A stretch of DNA of 64,000 nucleotides from Schistocephalus solidus (taxonomy: Eukaryota > Platyhelminthes > Cestoda > Diphyllobothriidea > Diphyllobothriidae), in assembly GCA_017591395.1 (NCBI GenBank), contig WEDG01005261.1:62001-126000 (forward strand). Reading direction: 5' to 3'. This document shows, piece after piece, positions 1-10,257 of this stretch. A model generated the notes under the pieces. The model ran no database searches. It was given only the letters and a program-made list of their open reading frames with translations, and was not told where the DNA came from. Both the position numbers and the translations under genes were made by a program. The number at the start of each line of letters is the position of its first letter. The first letter of the stretch is position 1.

Positions 1-2156
1 AAGCAATAACCGCTTATTCTCCTCCATATCGCGTTTTGTTTTTTTTTATTTAGTGTCCTTTTACTTTTTTTCCATTAAATAATTCACTGATATAGTACTG
101 GGGCTTGGCATCCACAAGATGCCAGGAACAGCTTGTGTCCCAGATAAAGTTTCCTAGTTCTTTAAGCCAGCTCTGACGTCTGGTTACATGACTTGGCGGA
201 GTAGGTAGGCAGATATACTATGGTCCCTATGGATGTGGCTTATTTGTCCTAAAGCAGAGATAAGGTGGGGGACTGGGCCCTTCGTCGCACAACCGTATTC
301 TAAATTGCCACAAAAATCCTGGTTATTATCATCCTCCGGTGACCTCAACAGTATGCATGGCGCAGGGATAAGATAAAACTAACCTGGGTTCCAAAATAAT
401 CTTGGATGTGTTGGCCGGATATTAAAACGACTGTGCATCCACAACTTCTGCCATGACTAGTCGTGGTCTGTTTTCATTTTATTTGTGTCTGTTGTAGCAT
501 TCGATTTTGCCATGAACCAATTCATGCAGAAGATCTTCAAACTACGTGGCATACCAACAAAATCGTTGACTTGATCAAAGTCCGCCATTCGTTAACTTTT
601 GCTAGTGTTTCTTCCCCCGCACTCACCTCAAAGCTACCAGGCGTTAGCAAGGTTACTTTCTGTTTCCCTTCTCGTTTAGCTATATCATCGTCCGCCTTAT
701 CTGAAGAGCTCTAGTCAACACTGCTGGCGTCGGGTTTGCGTCTGGATTTCGTCGATAGGTCAAGGACGTAGTCCCACAAATCTGACTTTCTTTAAATCGC
801 AGTTTCCAAAGCGGTTTAAGTGATTGCCACAAAAAGCAAGAACTCTCAAAATGCACAGGCGACAGTACCTGTCGTTGGCAGCGACTGTAAACTTTAAAGA
901 TGGGCAGTTTCACATGAGTCGGTGCAGTATTTTAGCCATTTTGCAAGTGGAGACGACATCTTCCTCCAAATCAATGCTGTTTGCGAGGTTTTTGTAGTTG
1001 GCGTGATGATCCTTTTGTACCGGGTGGTTGTTAATGCCGAACTGTGCCTGTAGAAAAAAGGAACCCAGTGGTATTCGACAATTTGATTTAAAACTATCTT
1101 CCCAGTAAGTGACTTAGGCTTCGTCTTTATTGAGACAGAGCGTACTCGCTTTGATGCCGTCGCGGAAATATCTCTCGTCAAGCGTAAATGGTAGGTGATT
1201 GAAGTGCTTCGTAGGCAATAACCATTGACAACCACATTAGCCAATTGTTACCGTTCTGAATCCGAAGCCTAGTAGGGACGAAAAGGGAATTAGCACCAAG
1301 TCCCGGCTGGATGCCTCCGTCCGAACCTCGAGACTTTCGTATCTTGTTTTTATTTGATCACTCGCGGATATTTAGACATGGACGTTACTGCACGTTACTG
1401 AGCTCAGTCGATAGAGTTATCCCTATAGCTTAATCTGTACTAGAGTAACATGAAATGACCACTAAACGCCGGTTCGAACCTCGGATGTACCAGTTCAATG
1501 TACTTCTGGTTCATGATGGCTAATCAACCGCAAATAACCATTCCAATGCCCCTTTATATTTTCGATTGCTAATCGTTAACTGCGATGCGAGCGTTTGCAA
1601 GGATTTCGACAAAACAAAAATGCCCATTTCCGTTCTGCAATCGTAACAAATTGGTGAACGCTACCTCCATGAGGTGATGCGACATTACAGATATGAGGTT
1701 AAAACGGCACCCCTCTGCCTCCACGAACTTAGTTGAATGTTTTTTTTCTTACAACTGACCTTCAGGTGGTCTCTTTGTTAGGGTCTACGCCTGACCGCTT
1801 TTCCTTTGTGGATACTCCTGCACCAGTGGTTCAAATTTTCCCCTTTCACGTTTTATTTACAGCTAGAAGATGGGAATCCAAATAGCCAGCAAAGTTTGGC
1901 AATGCTTTCCTGCTATTCTTAAAGTTAATCTAGCGTTGTGACCAGACTCCACAAATCATTCAATTTGTACGTGAGGCTTTCAAAGAGCAGGCCTTAGGCA
2001 TTTGGGGATTATCGTCTGCTATCCATATCCGCCTGAACGACACCTGACTGTATCCATCTAGATTAATTGCGAAGGCTTACTTGCTTGGTCAGTTGCGTGA
2101 AGCCGCTTTCTGTGCTGATAAATTTCCGATGTTTTGTTGGATTTCTTTTCTGTCAG
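1..2156 (+). other. Upstream intron of the isocitrate dehydrogenase gene, no exon recognised
   Basis: This stretch precedes the first recognisable isocitrate dehydrogenase exon and ends in an acceptor AG at 2155-2156. I looked for the exon that normally comes before it in this family (the segment ending in a DILAQG-like sequence) and did not find it, so at least 2.1 kb of intron lies here and the earlier exons are outside the window. Apart from an old SINE copy at 1394-1560 I see no gene. The open frames at 463-714 and 894-1244 have no family resemblance. Confidence 0.6.
1394..1560 (+). repeat. Old copy of a tRNA-derived SINE (SINE-1a)
   Basis: A tRNA-like head with an A-box-like GAGCTCAGTCGATAGAG and a B-box-like GGTTCGAACCTC is followed by a tail reading roughly GATGGCTAATCAACCG, then a CCATTCCAATG stretch. 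The tail aligns in order with the tails at 17525-17680 (reverse), 23606-23760 and 24757-24905, which share the words GATGACGGC(T/C)AAT and GTCTCCCTTGTCTTTGTC. This copy is the most diverged of the four. Confidence 0.5.
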
Positions 2157-2367
2157 GTTATGGATCGTTGGGCCTGATGACGTCGGTTCTGCTATGTGCG
2201 GATGGCAAAACGATGGAGTCAGAGGCAGCTCATGGCACAGTGACTCGTCATTTTAGAGAATACCAGAAAGGTAAACCCACCAGCACCAATCCAGTGGCGA
2301 GCATATTTGCCTGGACTCGAGGTCTGCTCCATCGCGCCAAGCTCGACGGGAATGCTGAACTCGAAAG
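2157..2367 (+). CDS. IDH: NADP-dependent isocitrate dehydrogenase, penultimate exon
   Basis: This 211-base exon encodes the C-terminal part of the catalytic fold of NADP-dependent isocitrate dehydrogenase, which oxidatively decarboxylates isocitrate to 2-oxoglutarate and makes NADPH. Visible family landmarks in order are [29 protein letters not shown], then [20 protein letters not shown] and KLDGN. The GTVTRH and STN segments are the NADP-binding loop of the eukaryotic family. It starts after TCTGTCAG and ends before GTGTGT, so both splice sites are canonical. The phases fit: one base is brought from the upstream exon to complete a glycine codon, and two bases (AG) carry over to the exon at 5639. 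Open reading continues past the donor, but the similarity stops exactly there. Whether the enzyme is cytosolic or mitochondrial cannot be told, because the N-terminus is missing. Confidence 0.93.
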
Positions 2368-3861
2368 GTGTGTCCAATGCGCACATTCCTTCAGTGATTT
2401 AGTTTTCCAATGCTTGCAAGCTCCTTCCAGTTTTGTACTCCTTTTTCCGGTTCTACCTCCTGTGATCAAGCGGCTCATATGCTTCTTGCTTTTAAGTTTA
2501 CTGGTTAAGTCTCACGCTGGCCTTTGCACCTATCATTTTTTTGCTTGTAAGTGCAAAACGCGTTTTTTTAATCCCACCCTAGGGCACATTTACTACTTGT
2601 CATACATCTTATAATGTACATATGCGCATCGCGACAATCGGGGCCTACGGAGCTTGCGATAATGTGCTGGTAAACCAAAAAAAACTTTCCTGATAACTGC
2701 TAATTTTATATAGGTTGGTAAATTTAGAAGTCAGTTGAAATAACGTTAAAAGTTGAACCTGCGTCATATTGGAATATTAAAAGATTTTATTTTGCGTTTC
2801 AAATAATCCGTTGAGTGTGTTGACTGCGTTATTGACAGAAGTGTAACGCTGTGCTGTTGTAGACATTTTATTACGCAGGTGCACAGTTAGAAAAATGGTT
2901 TACCTAGAGATTTCGTAAAAGGAAAGGTGGTGGCTCAGTTGTACATCCCAGAAGTCACCATATGGTCTTACTAGTCTGTTAATTCTGTATGGTTTTCATA
3001 TTATCACAACCATAGCTTTGATATCTGTATGTTCGGTTAGATAGCTCCCATCACCTTAGCCATACTACGCACGATTGTTTGTCATGAGTCACGCCACAAA
3101 GCAGGCAGTCCAAGGTGTGCCAAGACGGCCGTCACGTGACCACCTGCCGTGCGATCGGCTAATCGCATCCACCCTAGTCATTGGCTGTCCTTGTTTGTTA
3201 AAGCTAGTGACCGTTGTTGATTGGTTGCTCTATCGCTCGTTCCTACCGTATCCAACGCCCCTCAAGATTGCGACACAGGCGTGGCGAATAAACCAGCTAC
3301 GGTTTTCTTCAAATTATCAAATTAAAAGTCAGTTATTTCAACGAAGTGGTTACATACTGCTCCTACCGGCCAAGATGGCCTTTCGGTACTAGTTCGTTAA
3401 TTCGGAAGTAAAGTTTAAAGATAGATTTAATAAGTGGAGTAGCACGAGAGACTTCATGGGAAAGGTTAGGGACCACTTATGAGCCAACTCCCATTTCTTG
3501 ATTCACATTTTCACGACTTGGGATCGCGGGCGAACTTTGTCGCGTTTTGCCTTATGTCTGCGCAGGCAATTTAAGTAAGTCTACTTATAAATTCTTCCAA
3601 AACGAAGATGCCCGTCTCGAGTTTCCATTTTGGAGATATCTACTTGAAGATTTCATCTATTTAGTGGCTTTCTTTATCCTATGTTAAACTTTATTCTCGA
3701 CGGAGAAGGCAATTGTGTGATCAAACGTGGAGATCAGCCAAAGGCTCTATTGAGACCTGAGCATGTATGCATGCATGCAGATTTTATAATTAGTCCATGC
3801 GCTCAAAATATTGCGGTTGCTTGCTCGCTTTGTAGTTAGGTATTCCTAAGCTCCTGACATA

Positions 3862-4222
3862 CTTTCATGTATTCTCTTGAAAGTCCTACACGAAGATGAC
3901 GGTGTTGAGTTTGCACCCGGTTGCCGAATGACTCATCTCAACTACACCGTGCTAGCTTCAAGCTTTGGCGACCTGTATTCATGGATTACTGAGGTCCCCA
4001 CATTGCTCGTTTTGCCCATAAACGCTGGGAAGACCAAAGTGTTTTCAATCCGCATCCCTGGTAAGGATAGAAATATCTCGGGGTGAGGCTGCTGCCGAAT
4101 GGACATAGCAAGGATGTCATTGTTTACCGCATCGACACTGCTCGCCGGGTTTCCTCACGCCTTTAAAAGTGCGTATGGAGCTGACTCGACACCTCTATCG
4201 CCACAAAGATTCCTTTGACCCA
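3862..4222 (+). mobile_element. LINE reverse-transcriptase fragment (3' half), internally deleted
   Basis: The + strand reads VLHEDDGVEFAPGCR, then ASSFGDL, INAGKTKVFS and, after a frame change near 4081, RLLPNGHSKD and RIDTARRVSSRL. These blocks are in the order expected for the palm and post-palm part of an RTE-like non-LTR reverse transcriptase. They match in kind the element at 46300-47290, which still has LDYADDI. Here the catalytic YADD segment is lost: the reading goes from HLNY straight into VLASSFGDL. Roughly twenty codons are also missing between the TKVFS and RLLPNG blocks. It is therefore a dead fragment, in the same orientation as the host gene. The assignment of the protein type is firm; the LINE clade is less so. 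Confidence 0.75.
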
Positions 4223-4239
4223 CTTGTGAAAAACTCGGC

Positions 4240-4321
4240 GGCCTCGGTGGGATTCGAACCCATGCCAGCAAGGGGAAGGCTTTAGTATAACCATCGCTCT
4301 AGCCAACTGAGCTACGAGGCC
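4240..4321 (-). tRNA. tRNA-like sequence, probably a degenerate tRNA or SINE head
   Basis: On the - strand a seven-base acceptor stem GGCCTCG pairs with CGAGGCC exactly. The D arm GCTC...GAGC is intact, and the T arm has GGGTTCGAATCCC. A run of five T follows within ten bases, as for a Pol III stop. The anticodon arm is poor: only about four pairs form, and the likely loop ATACTAA would give anticodon ACT, which is unusual. The variable region is about 15 bases. I therefore call it tRNA-like and leave the amino acid open. It has no SINE tail downstream. Confidence 0.55.
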
Positions 4322-4450
4322 CCACCGGGAGCCGTGAGTTTAATCACACTTGGATCAGTCAGCTTGCTGTATCAGAATTGGTGGATTCCATTCGTTGCAT
4401 TAGGCTTGGCGGGTAACTTGACGCTGTTTGTTTGTAGATATTTTGTCCTG

Positions 4451-4784
4451 AAGAAGCTCAACTGCCACGTCAGAATTGTTCGTGGTAAGTTAAGTATTGA
4501 AGCAACTAGTTTGATTTGTTTTTAGAAATGGTGTCAAGAAGAAGCTCATCCGTCACGGTCAGAATTGTTCGCGATAAGTTAGGTATTGAAGTAAATAGTT
4601 GGGTTTGTGTGTAGAAATAGTGTCCATAAAAAACTCATCCACAGCGGTCAGAATTGCTGGTTGTTAGTTAGATATTGAAGTAAATAGTTGGATTTGTATG
4701 TAGAAATGGTGTCCAAAAGAAGCTCATCTGCCACGTTCAGAATTGCTGGTTGTAAAAAAGGTATTGAAGTAAATAGTTAGCTTT
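4451..4784 (+). repeat. Tandem repeat, about four units of 88-89 bp
   Basis: Units begin at AAGCTCA (4454), AAGCTCAT (4542), AAACTCAT (4631) and AAGCTCAT (4720). Each contains CAGAATTG, then GTATTGAAG or close, AAATAGTT, and TAGAAATGGTGTC. The units are about 80-90 percent alike, so the array is not brand new. The last unit runs into the repeat that starts at 4785. Several units hold a GTAAGTT-like word and a T-rich stretch ending in TAG. Confidence 0.85.
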
Positions 4785-5095
4785 GATGCCACTTTTATAA
4801 AGTTCTTCAGTGGTCCGTCATCCTGGTCCTGACTGGTGACGCTGTCGAGATGGCGACCCGAAGACTCGGGTGTACTTTCGTAGCGTGGCCCTCTATATGA
4901 AATAGGGGATCTTGCACTTCAGAATATGATTGCTAGGTCAGGTGTGGTCAGTTGGCATAAATAATCTTCTGCTAAACAGATTTCGGATGGAAGATGCCAC
5001 TTTTATAAAGTTATTCAGTGGTCCGTCATCCTGGTCCTGACTGGTGACGCTGTCGAGATGGCCACCCGAAGACTCAGGTGTACTTGACGAAAGCT
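4785..5095 (+). repeat. Repeat C, tandem duplication with a 208 bp period
   Basis: The block starting GATGCCACTTTTATAAAG at 4785 recurs at 4993 and runs for about 92 bases in both, through GTCATCCTGGTCCTGACTGG and CCCGAAGACTC to GTGTACTT. The spacer 4877-4992 (CGTAGCGTGG... to GATTTCGGATGG) recurs at 6436-6550, where it again leads into GATGCCACTTTTATAAAG. No coding frame is evident. It is a dispersed repeat of unknown class; an LTR or tail of a retroelement is possible but not shown. Confidence 0.85.
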
Positions 5096-5638
5096 AACTT
5101 TGGGTGCATCCCTGGCCTTCGATCTGAGGCTTGCGTGCTGAATGCCTCAAGTAGGCTCGGTACTCTGGCGTTGAGGAGTCCCTCAGACCAATGCACGAAA
5201 CGCTTGTAATAAGTCGCTATTAATGCCGTCGCGAGTTAATAATGGATACCGGTTCGTTCGCCAGAGTATTTATCGGATTTATTTTTCTTAGAACTACTAT
5301 TTGTCACGACTTTCGGCCGGTGAAGCCTGGACTTACTTTCAGAACAGCTGACTGTCATGTGGATCTCCCGTTCACATACCGAGCCCCGCTTATTCGGCGG
5401 CAGATCTTCGAAACCGATAAATCTCTATTTGTGGCGTTTTTCAATCAACATTTTTGTCGTTTTATCCGTCTCAAGGTAGTCTTATGAATAAACTTAAAAT
5501 CTCGTCAAAATTCGGTTTTGGTTCCGATATTTGAATTTTCACCCTAGGTCAAATGCCTGGTATGTGACTGTTCTTTTCTATTAACCAAGCTGTGTTTGAT
5601 TTAACTAGATATGCTCTAATTGTTTTTCCTTTAACAAG

Positions 5639-5822
5639 GTTTTGCCACACTCTGGAGGATGCATGCATTAAAACAATTGAATCCGGCAAGATGACCAAAG
5701 ATCTCGCTATCTGCGTACACAAAACCACCTCAGTAAATCCCGACCAATACTTAAATACAATGGAGTTTTTGCACGCTGTCACCGACAAGTTCGAGTCCCT
5801 GATTCAAGTACCAAATAGTTGA
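5639..5822 (+). CDS. IDH: NADP-dependent isocitrate dehydrogenase, last coding exon
   Basis: The exon starts after TTTAACAAG and its first base completes the arginine codon begun in the 2157-2367 exon. It encodes the C-terminal helix region: FCHTLEDACIKTIESGKMTK, then DLAICVH and the QYLNTMEFLHAV segment, ending in VPNS and a TGA at 5820-5822. The ESGxMTKDLAxC(I/V)H block is characteristic of the eukaryotic NADP isocitrate dehydrogenase C-terminus. Sixty complete codons plus stop are present. The end lacks a peroxisomal SKL-type signal. Together with the upstream exon this makes about 130 residues of a protein that is usually 410-450 residues long, so roughly two thirds of the gene is outside the window. 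Confidence 0.93.
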
Positions 5823-6059
5823 GGCGACTATTGTTGCTGTGCCATATTCAAGAAATATTAGGAAAATCGTCCGTTTTTTTACTTTCGCTCTGTCTCTCTG
5901 ATCCGGTTTGTTTGCCATCTTGAACGCTTCATATACTGCCTTAGATTATTTGATAGTAGTCTATTCTTTCATTTTCTACTCTGGGACATGCCTTCGACGG
6001 CTCATCTGACCTTTTTATTTTCCTAAGAACGGAATATTCAATGGAGTTTAACATTTGAA

Positions 6060-6065
6060 AATAAA
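6060..6065 (+). promoter_or_regulatory. Candidate poly(A) signal for the isocitrate dehydrogenase gene
   Basis: An AATAAA hexamer lies 238 bases after the stop codon, in TTGAAAATAAAGTACC. It is the first canonical hexamer downstream of the last exon. No transcript evidence is available. Confidence 0.45.
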
Positions 6066-6435
6066 GTACCTTTTCCAAATCTGCGTTTTAAATACTGCGC
6101 ATAGATTTTCCCGCCAAGTAAACTGTCGGAGCTTCCTGTGTAGCAATTTTCGAAGTTGGGACCTCTCAAGCTTTTGAGCGAGTTATGTTTTTTATGATAA
6201 GAGCGTTTGGTGTTACATATCTGCAACACCGTCATCCTGATTTCTCTATTACGACTACTGGAAATAATATTTCCGTTCACTGAAGGGCACGCGGGCTGCC
6301 GACATGTTCGAGTTAACGTGAACCCCATCTCATTGGGTGCAGTAAAAATCCATGTGTCGGTAAAAATTGAGAATAGCATTTAAACCTGAAGGTTTTAGCC
6401 GTTTTTAATTTGCGGTTCCATATTTCGTCCTGATG

Positions 6436-6584
6436 TTTCGTAGCATGGACCTCTATACGAAATAGGGGATCTCGCACTTTAGAATATGATTGATAGGTCA
6501 GGTGTGGTCAGTTGGCATAAATAATCTTCTGCTAAACAGATTTCGAATGGAAGATGCCACTTTTATAAAGTTCTTCAGTGGTCC
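6436..6584 (+). repeat. Repeat C, dispersed copy
   Basis: This region repeats 4869-5028 with few changes: CGTAGCATGGACCTCTATA, AATAGGGGATCTCGCACTTT, GTCAGGTGTGGTCAGTTGGC and GATGCCACTTTTATAAAG. It ends at CAGTGGTCC, where the resemblance stops abruptly. The similarity is roughly 95 percent by eye, so this duplication is recent compared with the other repeats. Confidence 0.85.
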
Positions 6585-6589
6585 TATGC

Positions 6590-9080
6590 CAAGAATAGGG
6601 CTTTCAGGCATATTGTCTCGTACCCTCAAATATGCTGAACTATTACCGCTAAGGTCGAGAGTGCTTTGTTCTGGAGAAAAAACACAACAGAGAGACTGCT
6701 CGACTTGGCGAATATGTCAGGCCCCGGGGGACCCCGTAGATCGTTTCATTGGTGGCAAATGGTGCCTATGGGTTTTTTTTTCAAATGTCAAAGTGGAGAC
6801 ATTCCATGAATATTAAATATTGCTTTTACAATCCCCATAAGAGGAGGCTACTCAAATATACTGTTGTAATCCTTTAGTCGAGAATCTGCAATTTTATTTT
6901 TGAACAACCTATTATAATCGATACGGTTAATGTTTTCTCACCAGGGGACGTTTTTCTCGCAATTGCTCCGTGACTAGTTAGCCAGGCCATTTATCGATGC
7001 CTCACCACTTTTTCGTCAATAATTAGCTGTCCTGGTATTATACTTGGAGAGGGATAGAACCGTGGGAGAGAATAAGGCCAAACGGAGTTCGTGCTTCTTC
7101 GTGTCTGCTTAACTCGAAGCCTGACAAGAATTCTCCTATGCGCAATCCCTGCTCCGATTGACGAGGGTTAGTTTGCGCTGATACGCCAATCAGATAGGTA
7201 CGTGCTTACTTGACGGGTGTTCCCCACATTGCCTTCTTTTCGGTGTAAGGTAAGAGAGAATGAGGTCAACACTAAGGAGTACATACCCGCGCAAATCAAT
7301 GCCTGATAAAAAATCTGACACGCTCGAAGCTCTCATCACACGCTAAGATTCGTAGCGAGAGATTTCCAAGTGAGGTTACTCCTGTTCATAGTTTAGAGTG
7401 ACTGGAGGACCGAGGCTCAGGCTGTCAGGGATCCTTTTCAAGGTGGTCTTTGCGGCACCCTCACGGATGTGAGTTTCATACCGCCCTTACAGTAGCCCGA
7501 GGCATGTACTGGAGACCAGATCGTGTGTGGTACGCGTAGACGGTAGGTTTTCTTTTCGCTGGCTTGACGTTGTCATTGAAACAATGCGAGATAGGGAAGA
7601 GGGAACGCTATAGATGCTTTTCAATTGTACCTCGCTATAAACTATTTCGCGATCAAGTCACTGGTGCTGCACCGATTCCGTCTGACGCTCAGTGGAAGTC
7701 GTCACTTGCAATGGTCGGACTGTCAGTGTTTTGGCTGACCAGGAAGTTCAGCCGATTGTTTTCGCGTTCCCCGTCTCAGTCTGGTATTGTCGCCTCCATC
7801 AGACAATGGAACGAACTCGCGTCTTGGACACCTCGAGTATAGTTTTGAAAGTGATCAGGACCACCAACCGTTAGTAGTATGCTTCACAGGTAATGATGAC
7901 GAGTGACCCACACCCGATAATGAAATGTCAGTCGTTCCTTTACCCGTGCTTTATCGCTGTCGGAAACGTTCATCCGCATCCCATCAAGTTGGTCCAACAC
8001 CTATATCCAAGCTGCTTGCGGGTGGGAGACATAATTAACGGTTATTAAGTTGACATCTGCATGTGAACTTAGGGCTGTTTTGTGGTGCTCATTGTAGCTG
8101 TCTTTTTCTCAAATGGGTAACAGCTGTGGTCTCCGTCACAGGATAGGTCTCGTGTTCTTCTATTCTTGCTGAAAATATTTGGCCTGGGTGAAGCTTTGCT
8201 CCGAATCGCACTTGCCACACTCACTTCGATGGATCGACAGGCTGTTTATCCAGTTCTATTTATATCTAATTCTCATGACGCAATTCTTGATTATGACCTC
8301 GGTCGACGATCGATGTATAGGAACTGTCTGAACGAAGCACACCCTAGCATGTTCCCGATGCAGGCCTGGCGGGTCTCGACTTCACTGCAGGCCTCGTCTT
8401 CTATGTTGATAGGTCGGTGCGAAGGCGTCAGATAATGATCCCGCGCAGGCAAGGTTGAGACTGTGTATGTCCTTGGATTACATGATTAGCCTACTGAATT
8501 GCATTTCGACACTTGTGGGTCATGCAACCTAACTTGTGTGCCACCGGATGGTTGCGGTTGTGTTGGGTGTCTAGACGGAGACCGGCCTTGTTGTGTTGGT
8601 AGTCGTGTGAAAACAGTGCCATACTTTGCTCACTTCTGGCATTGTCGTTGTCACATTTGGTGAAAACTTTGATTGTGAAGCAAAACTAAATGACGGTTGC
8701 TGACATGCCTCCTCGTCTGGCGAATTTCCGTTCGCATAATCTGGTGGCATTGGGGAAACGAAATTTGTGGCGCTATGCGTAGAGGCGGCTTGAGCTAAGT
8801 ACGAGCAGTGTCCAATCTCAATGCCGGTCACTTGTATTCCTGTTATAGAGCCATACAGTAACTTCGAGTAAAGATTGAAGTCTTTGTTGTGCCAGTCGTC
8901 ACTGACCGTCATGTCGTCACCTCGGACGCCAAAACCGTCAGCCCCACTCCTCTGAATCTACCTCACCTGCCCAGTGAAAGTAAACAACTCTTTCAAAGGG
9001 TAAACAAAGCAATCAGACTGCCAGTTTGAGTGAATTATCCACCTTCTCATAGTGGTCGGCATGCACATCCTTTGTGATGA
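6590..9080. other. No gene recognised
   Basis: Open frames at 7564-7842, 8166-8435 and 8571-8912 (-) were inspected. None shows a known motif, splice-site-supported structure or resemblance to a transposon protein. I see no strong repeat in this interval. Confidence 0.5.
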
Positions 9081-9084
9081 CAAT

Positions 9085-9323
9085 ATCGCAGCAGCTTATT
9101 GTTATCAGGGAGACATGGCCACCACGACCTTCTGGTTCGGTATCATAGAAGGAGATAAGAAGTGTGAGGATAGTTTATTCTGTACAGAACCGTCGCAGAA
9201 GGGATTGGAGAAAGTTGGCTGCTGGACCAAGGCACGTCCGACCGCCGCGACTGCGCCATCCCACGTGTGTGAGATCGTGCGATCGTCACGGGACCTCCAG
9301 TGAGGTTAGGTGTGAGTCAGCCT
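9085..9323 (-). repeat. Repeat family B, copy 1
   Basis: Read on the - strand, this matches 47832-48080 almost throughout. Shared words include GTCCCGTGACGATCGC, GTCGGACGTGCC, CAATCCCTT, CTGTACAGAATAAACTATCC and CAATAAGCTGCTGCGAT. Similarity is about 80 percent by eye over 240 bases. No coding frame or Pol III boxes are evident. The element class is unknown. Confidence 0.8.
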
Positions 9324-10257
9324 TGAAGATGATTGACCGGTGTGGATAGCCAGGATTGCCAAGGGCCAGACAGCCACTGGTGCAAAGTGCATGTAGACGC
9401 GAGAGGTTCGGCGTTCTGGACGCGCAAGACATTGGGTCACTACAGCATGGGCAGCTGATAACGCTATCGGTGTGGCAAGGACTATAGCGCCAAATTCCAC
9501 CGTGGCCTCGGGAAACTCGCCTCTGGGTAGAACCTGAGATAGCAGGAAAAAGCATGAACAAATAGGGTTGGAGTAGGGTGCTTGAATGGTGTATTTTTGA
9601 CAGGGTTGAGTTCTGTGATTTTCTAATTGTCCTATGGGCAAAAGAGAGATTTATCGACGTTTGAGGTCGTTCAGTCTCCAATGCAGCACTCCAGCTATAG
9701 GTCTAAGTGGCTAGTCGGTTAGCTTGCTAACCCTCAAGGAGTGTTACAAAGACGAGTCTCGTTAGGTCTGCTGTTCGCTATTTGAAGTACTAAACATTCC
9801 CCAGACTGGTGTCGGTCTATACGTCCTCGTGGAGCACAACAGGTCAGTGTACGCTCAAGAACGATACATTGCTACAGGAAAACAAAATGCACCACCGTTT
9901 CAAAATTTCTGAACCTCGGCAGCCCATCGCATCCGCCCACATCAGCATCTTTGATCTTGGCCGCTGTATACAATTGAACCCCGCCTAGTAGCAGCTCAGT
10001 AGTCTGCATTTTTTCATACAACATATCTAAAATATTCGCTTATTATTGTCATTTACTTTCATGACTAAATAAATTCGTAAAAGAAGGACTAATTTTCCAA
10101 CCTGAATATAAGCGTAAGTTGATTAGTTTTGCCCTGGTAAGTGTACTGATTGTAAATTTGTTCACGCGTAACTGCAACCCATATATTTTTACGGTTAATG
10201 TTGTAAGATGACTTGGAACTAATAGGAAAGTGTTTTAGGATGATAGTCTAGGGTATA
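9324..10257. other. No gene recognised
   Basis: The overlapping open frames on the - strand at 9286-9681 have no recognisable family. I see nothing else between the family B repeat and the start of the pogo-like transposon. Confidence 0.5.

Larger units (their letters stand above)
2368..5638 (+). other. Last intron of the isocitrate dehydrogenase gene
   Basis: The intron runs from GTGTGT at 2368 to TTTAACAAG at 5638, 3,271 bases. Its phase matches at both ends. From 2640 to 3860 I recognise nothing. From 3862 to about 5095 it is a nest of repeats: a LINE fragment, a tRNA-like sequence, a tandem array and a duplicated repeat, each listed separately. The open frame at 5242-5487 has no recognisable similarity. 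Confidence 0.85.

Noticed and set aside
463..714. Open frame upstream of the isocitrate dehydrogenase exon as a possible earlier exon
   Set aside because: Its sequence does not match any segment of the NADP isocitrate dehydrogenase family.
3079..3356. Possible solo LTR (TGTCATGAG... to ...GTGGTTACA, with an AATAAA inside)
   Set aside because: It begins TGT and ends ACA, but there is no second copy in the window, no target duplication and no primer site.
4334..4525. Hydrophobic 63-codon + strand frame in the isocitrate dehydrogenase intron
   Set aside because: It overlaps the tRNA-like end and the tandem array, and no membrane-protein family or splice structure supports it.
4451..4784. CRISPR-like regular spacing
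   Set aside because: Units are contiguous and similar over their entire length, so this is a tandem repeat with no unique spacers.
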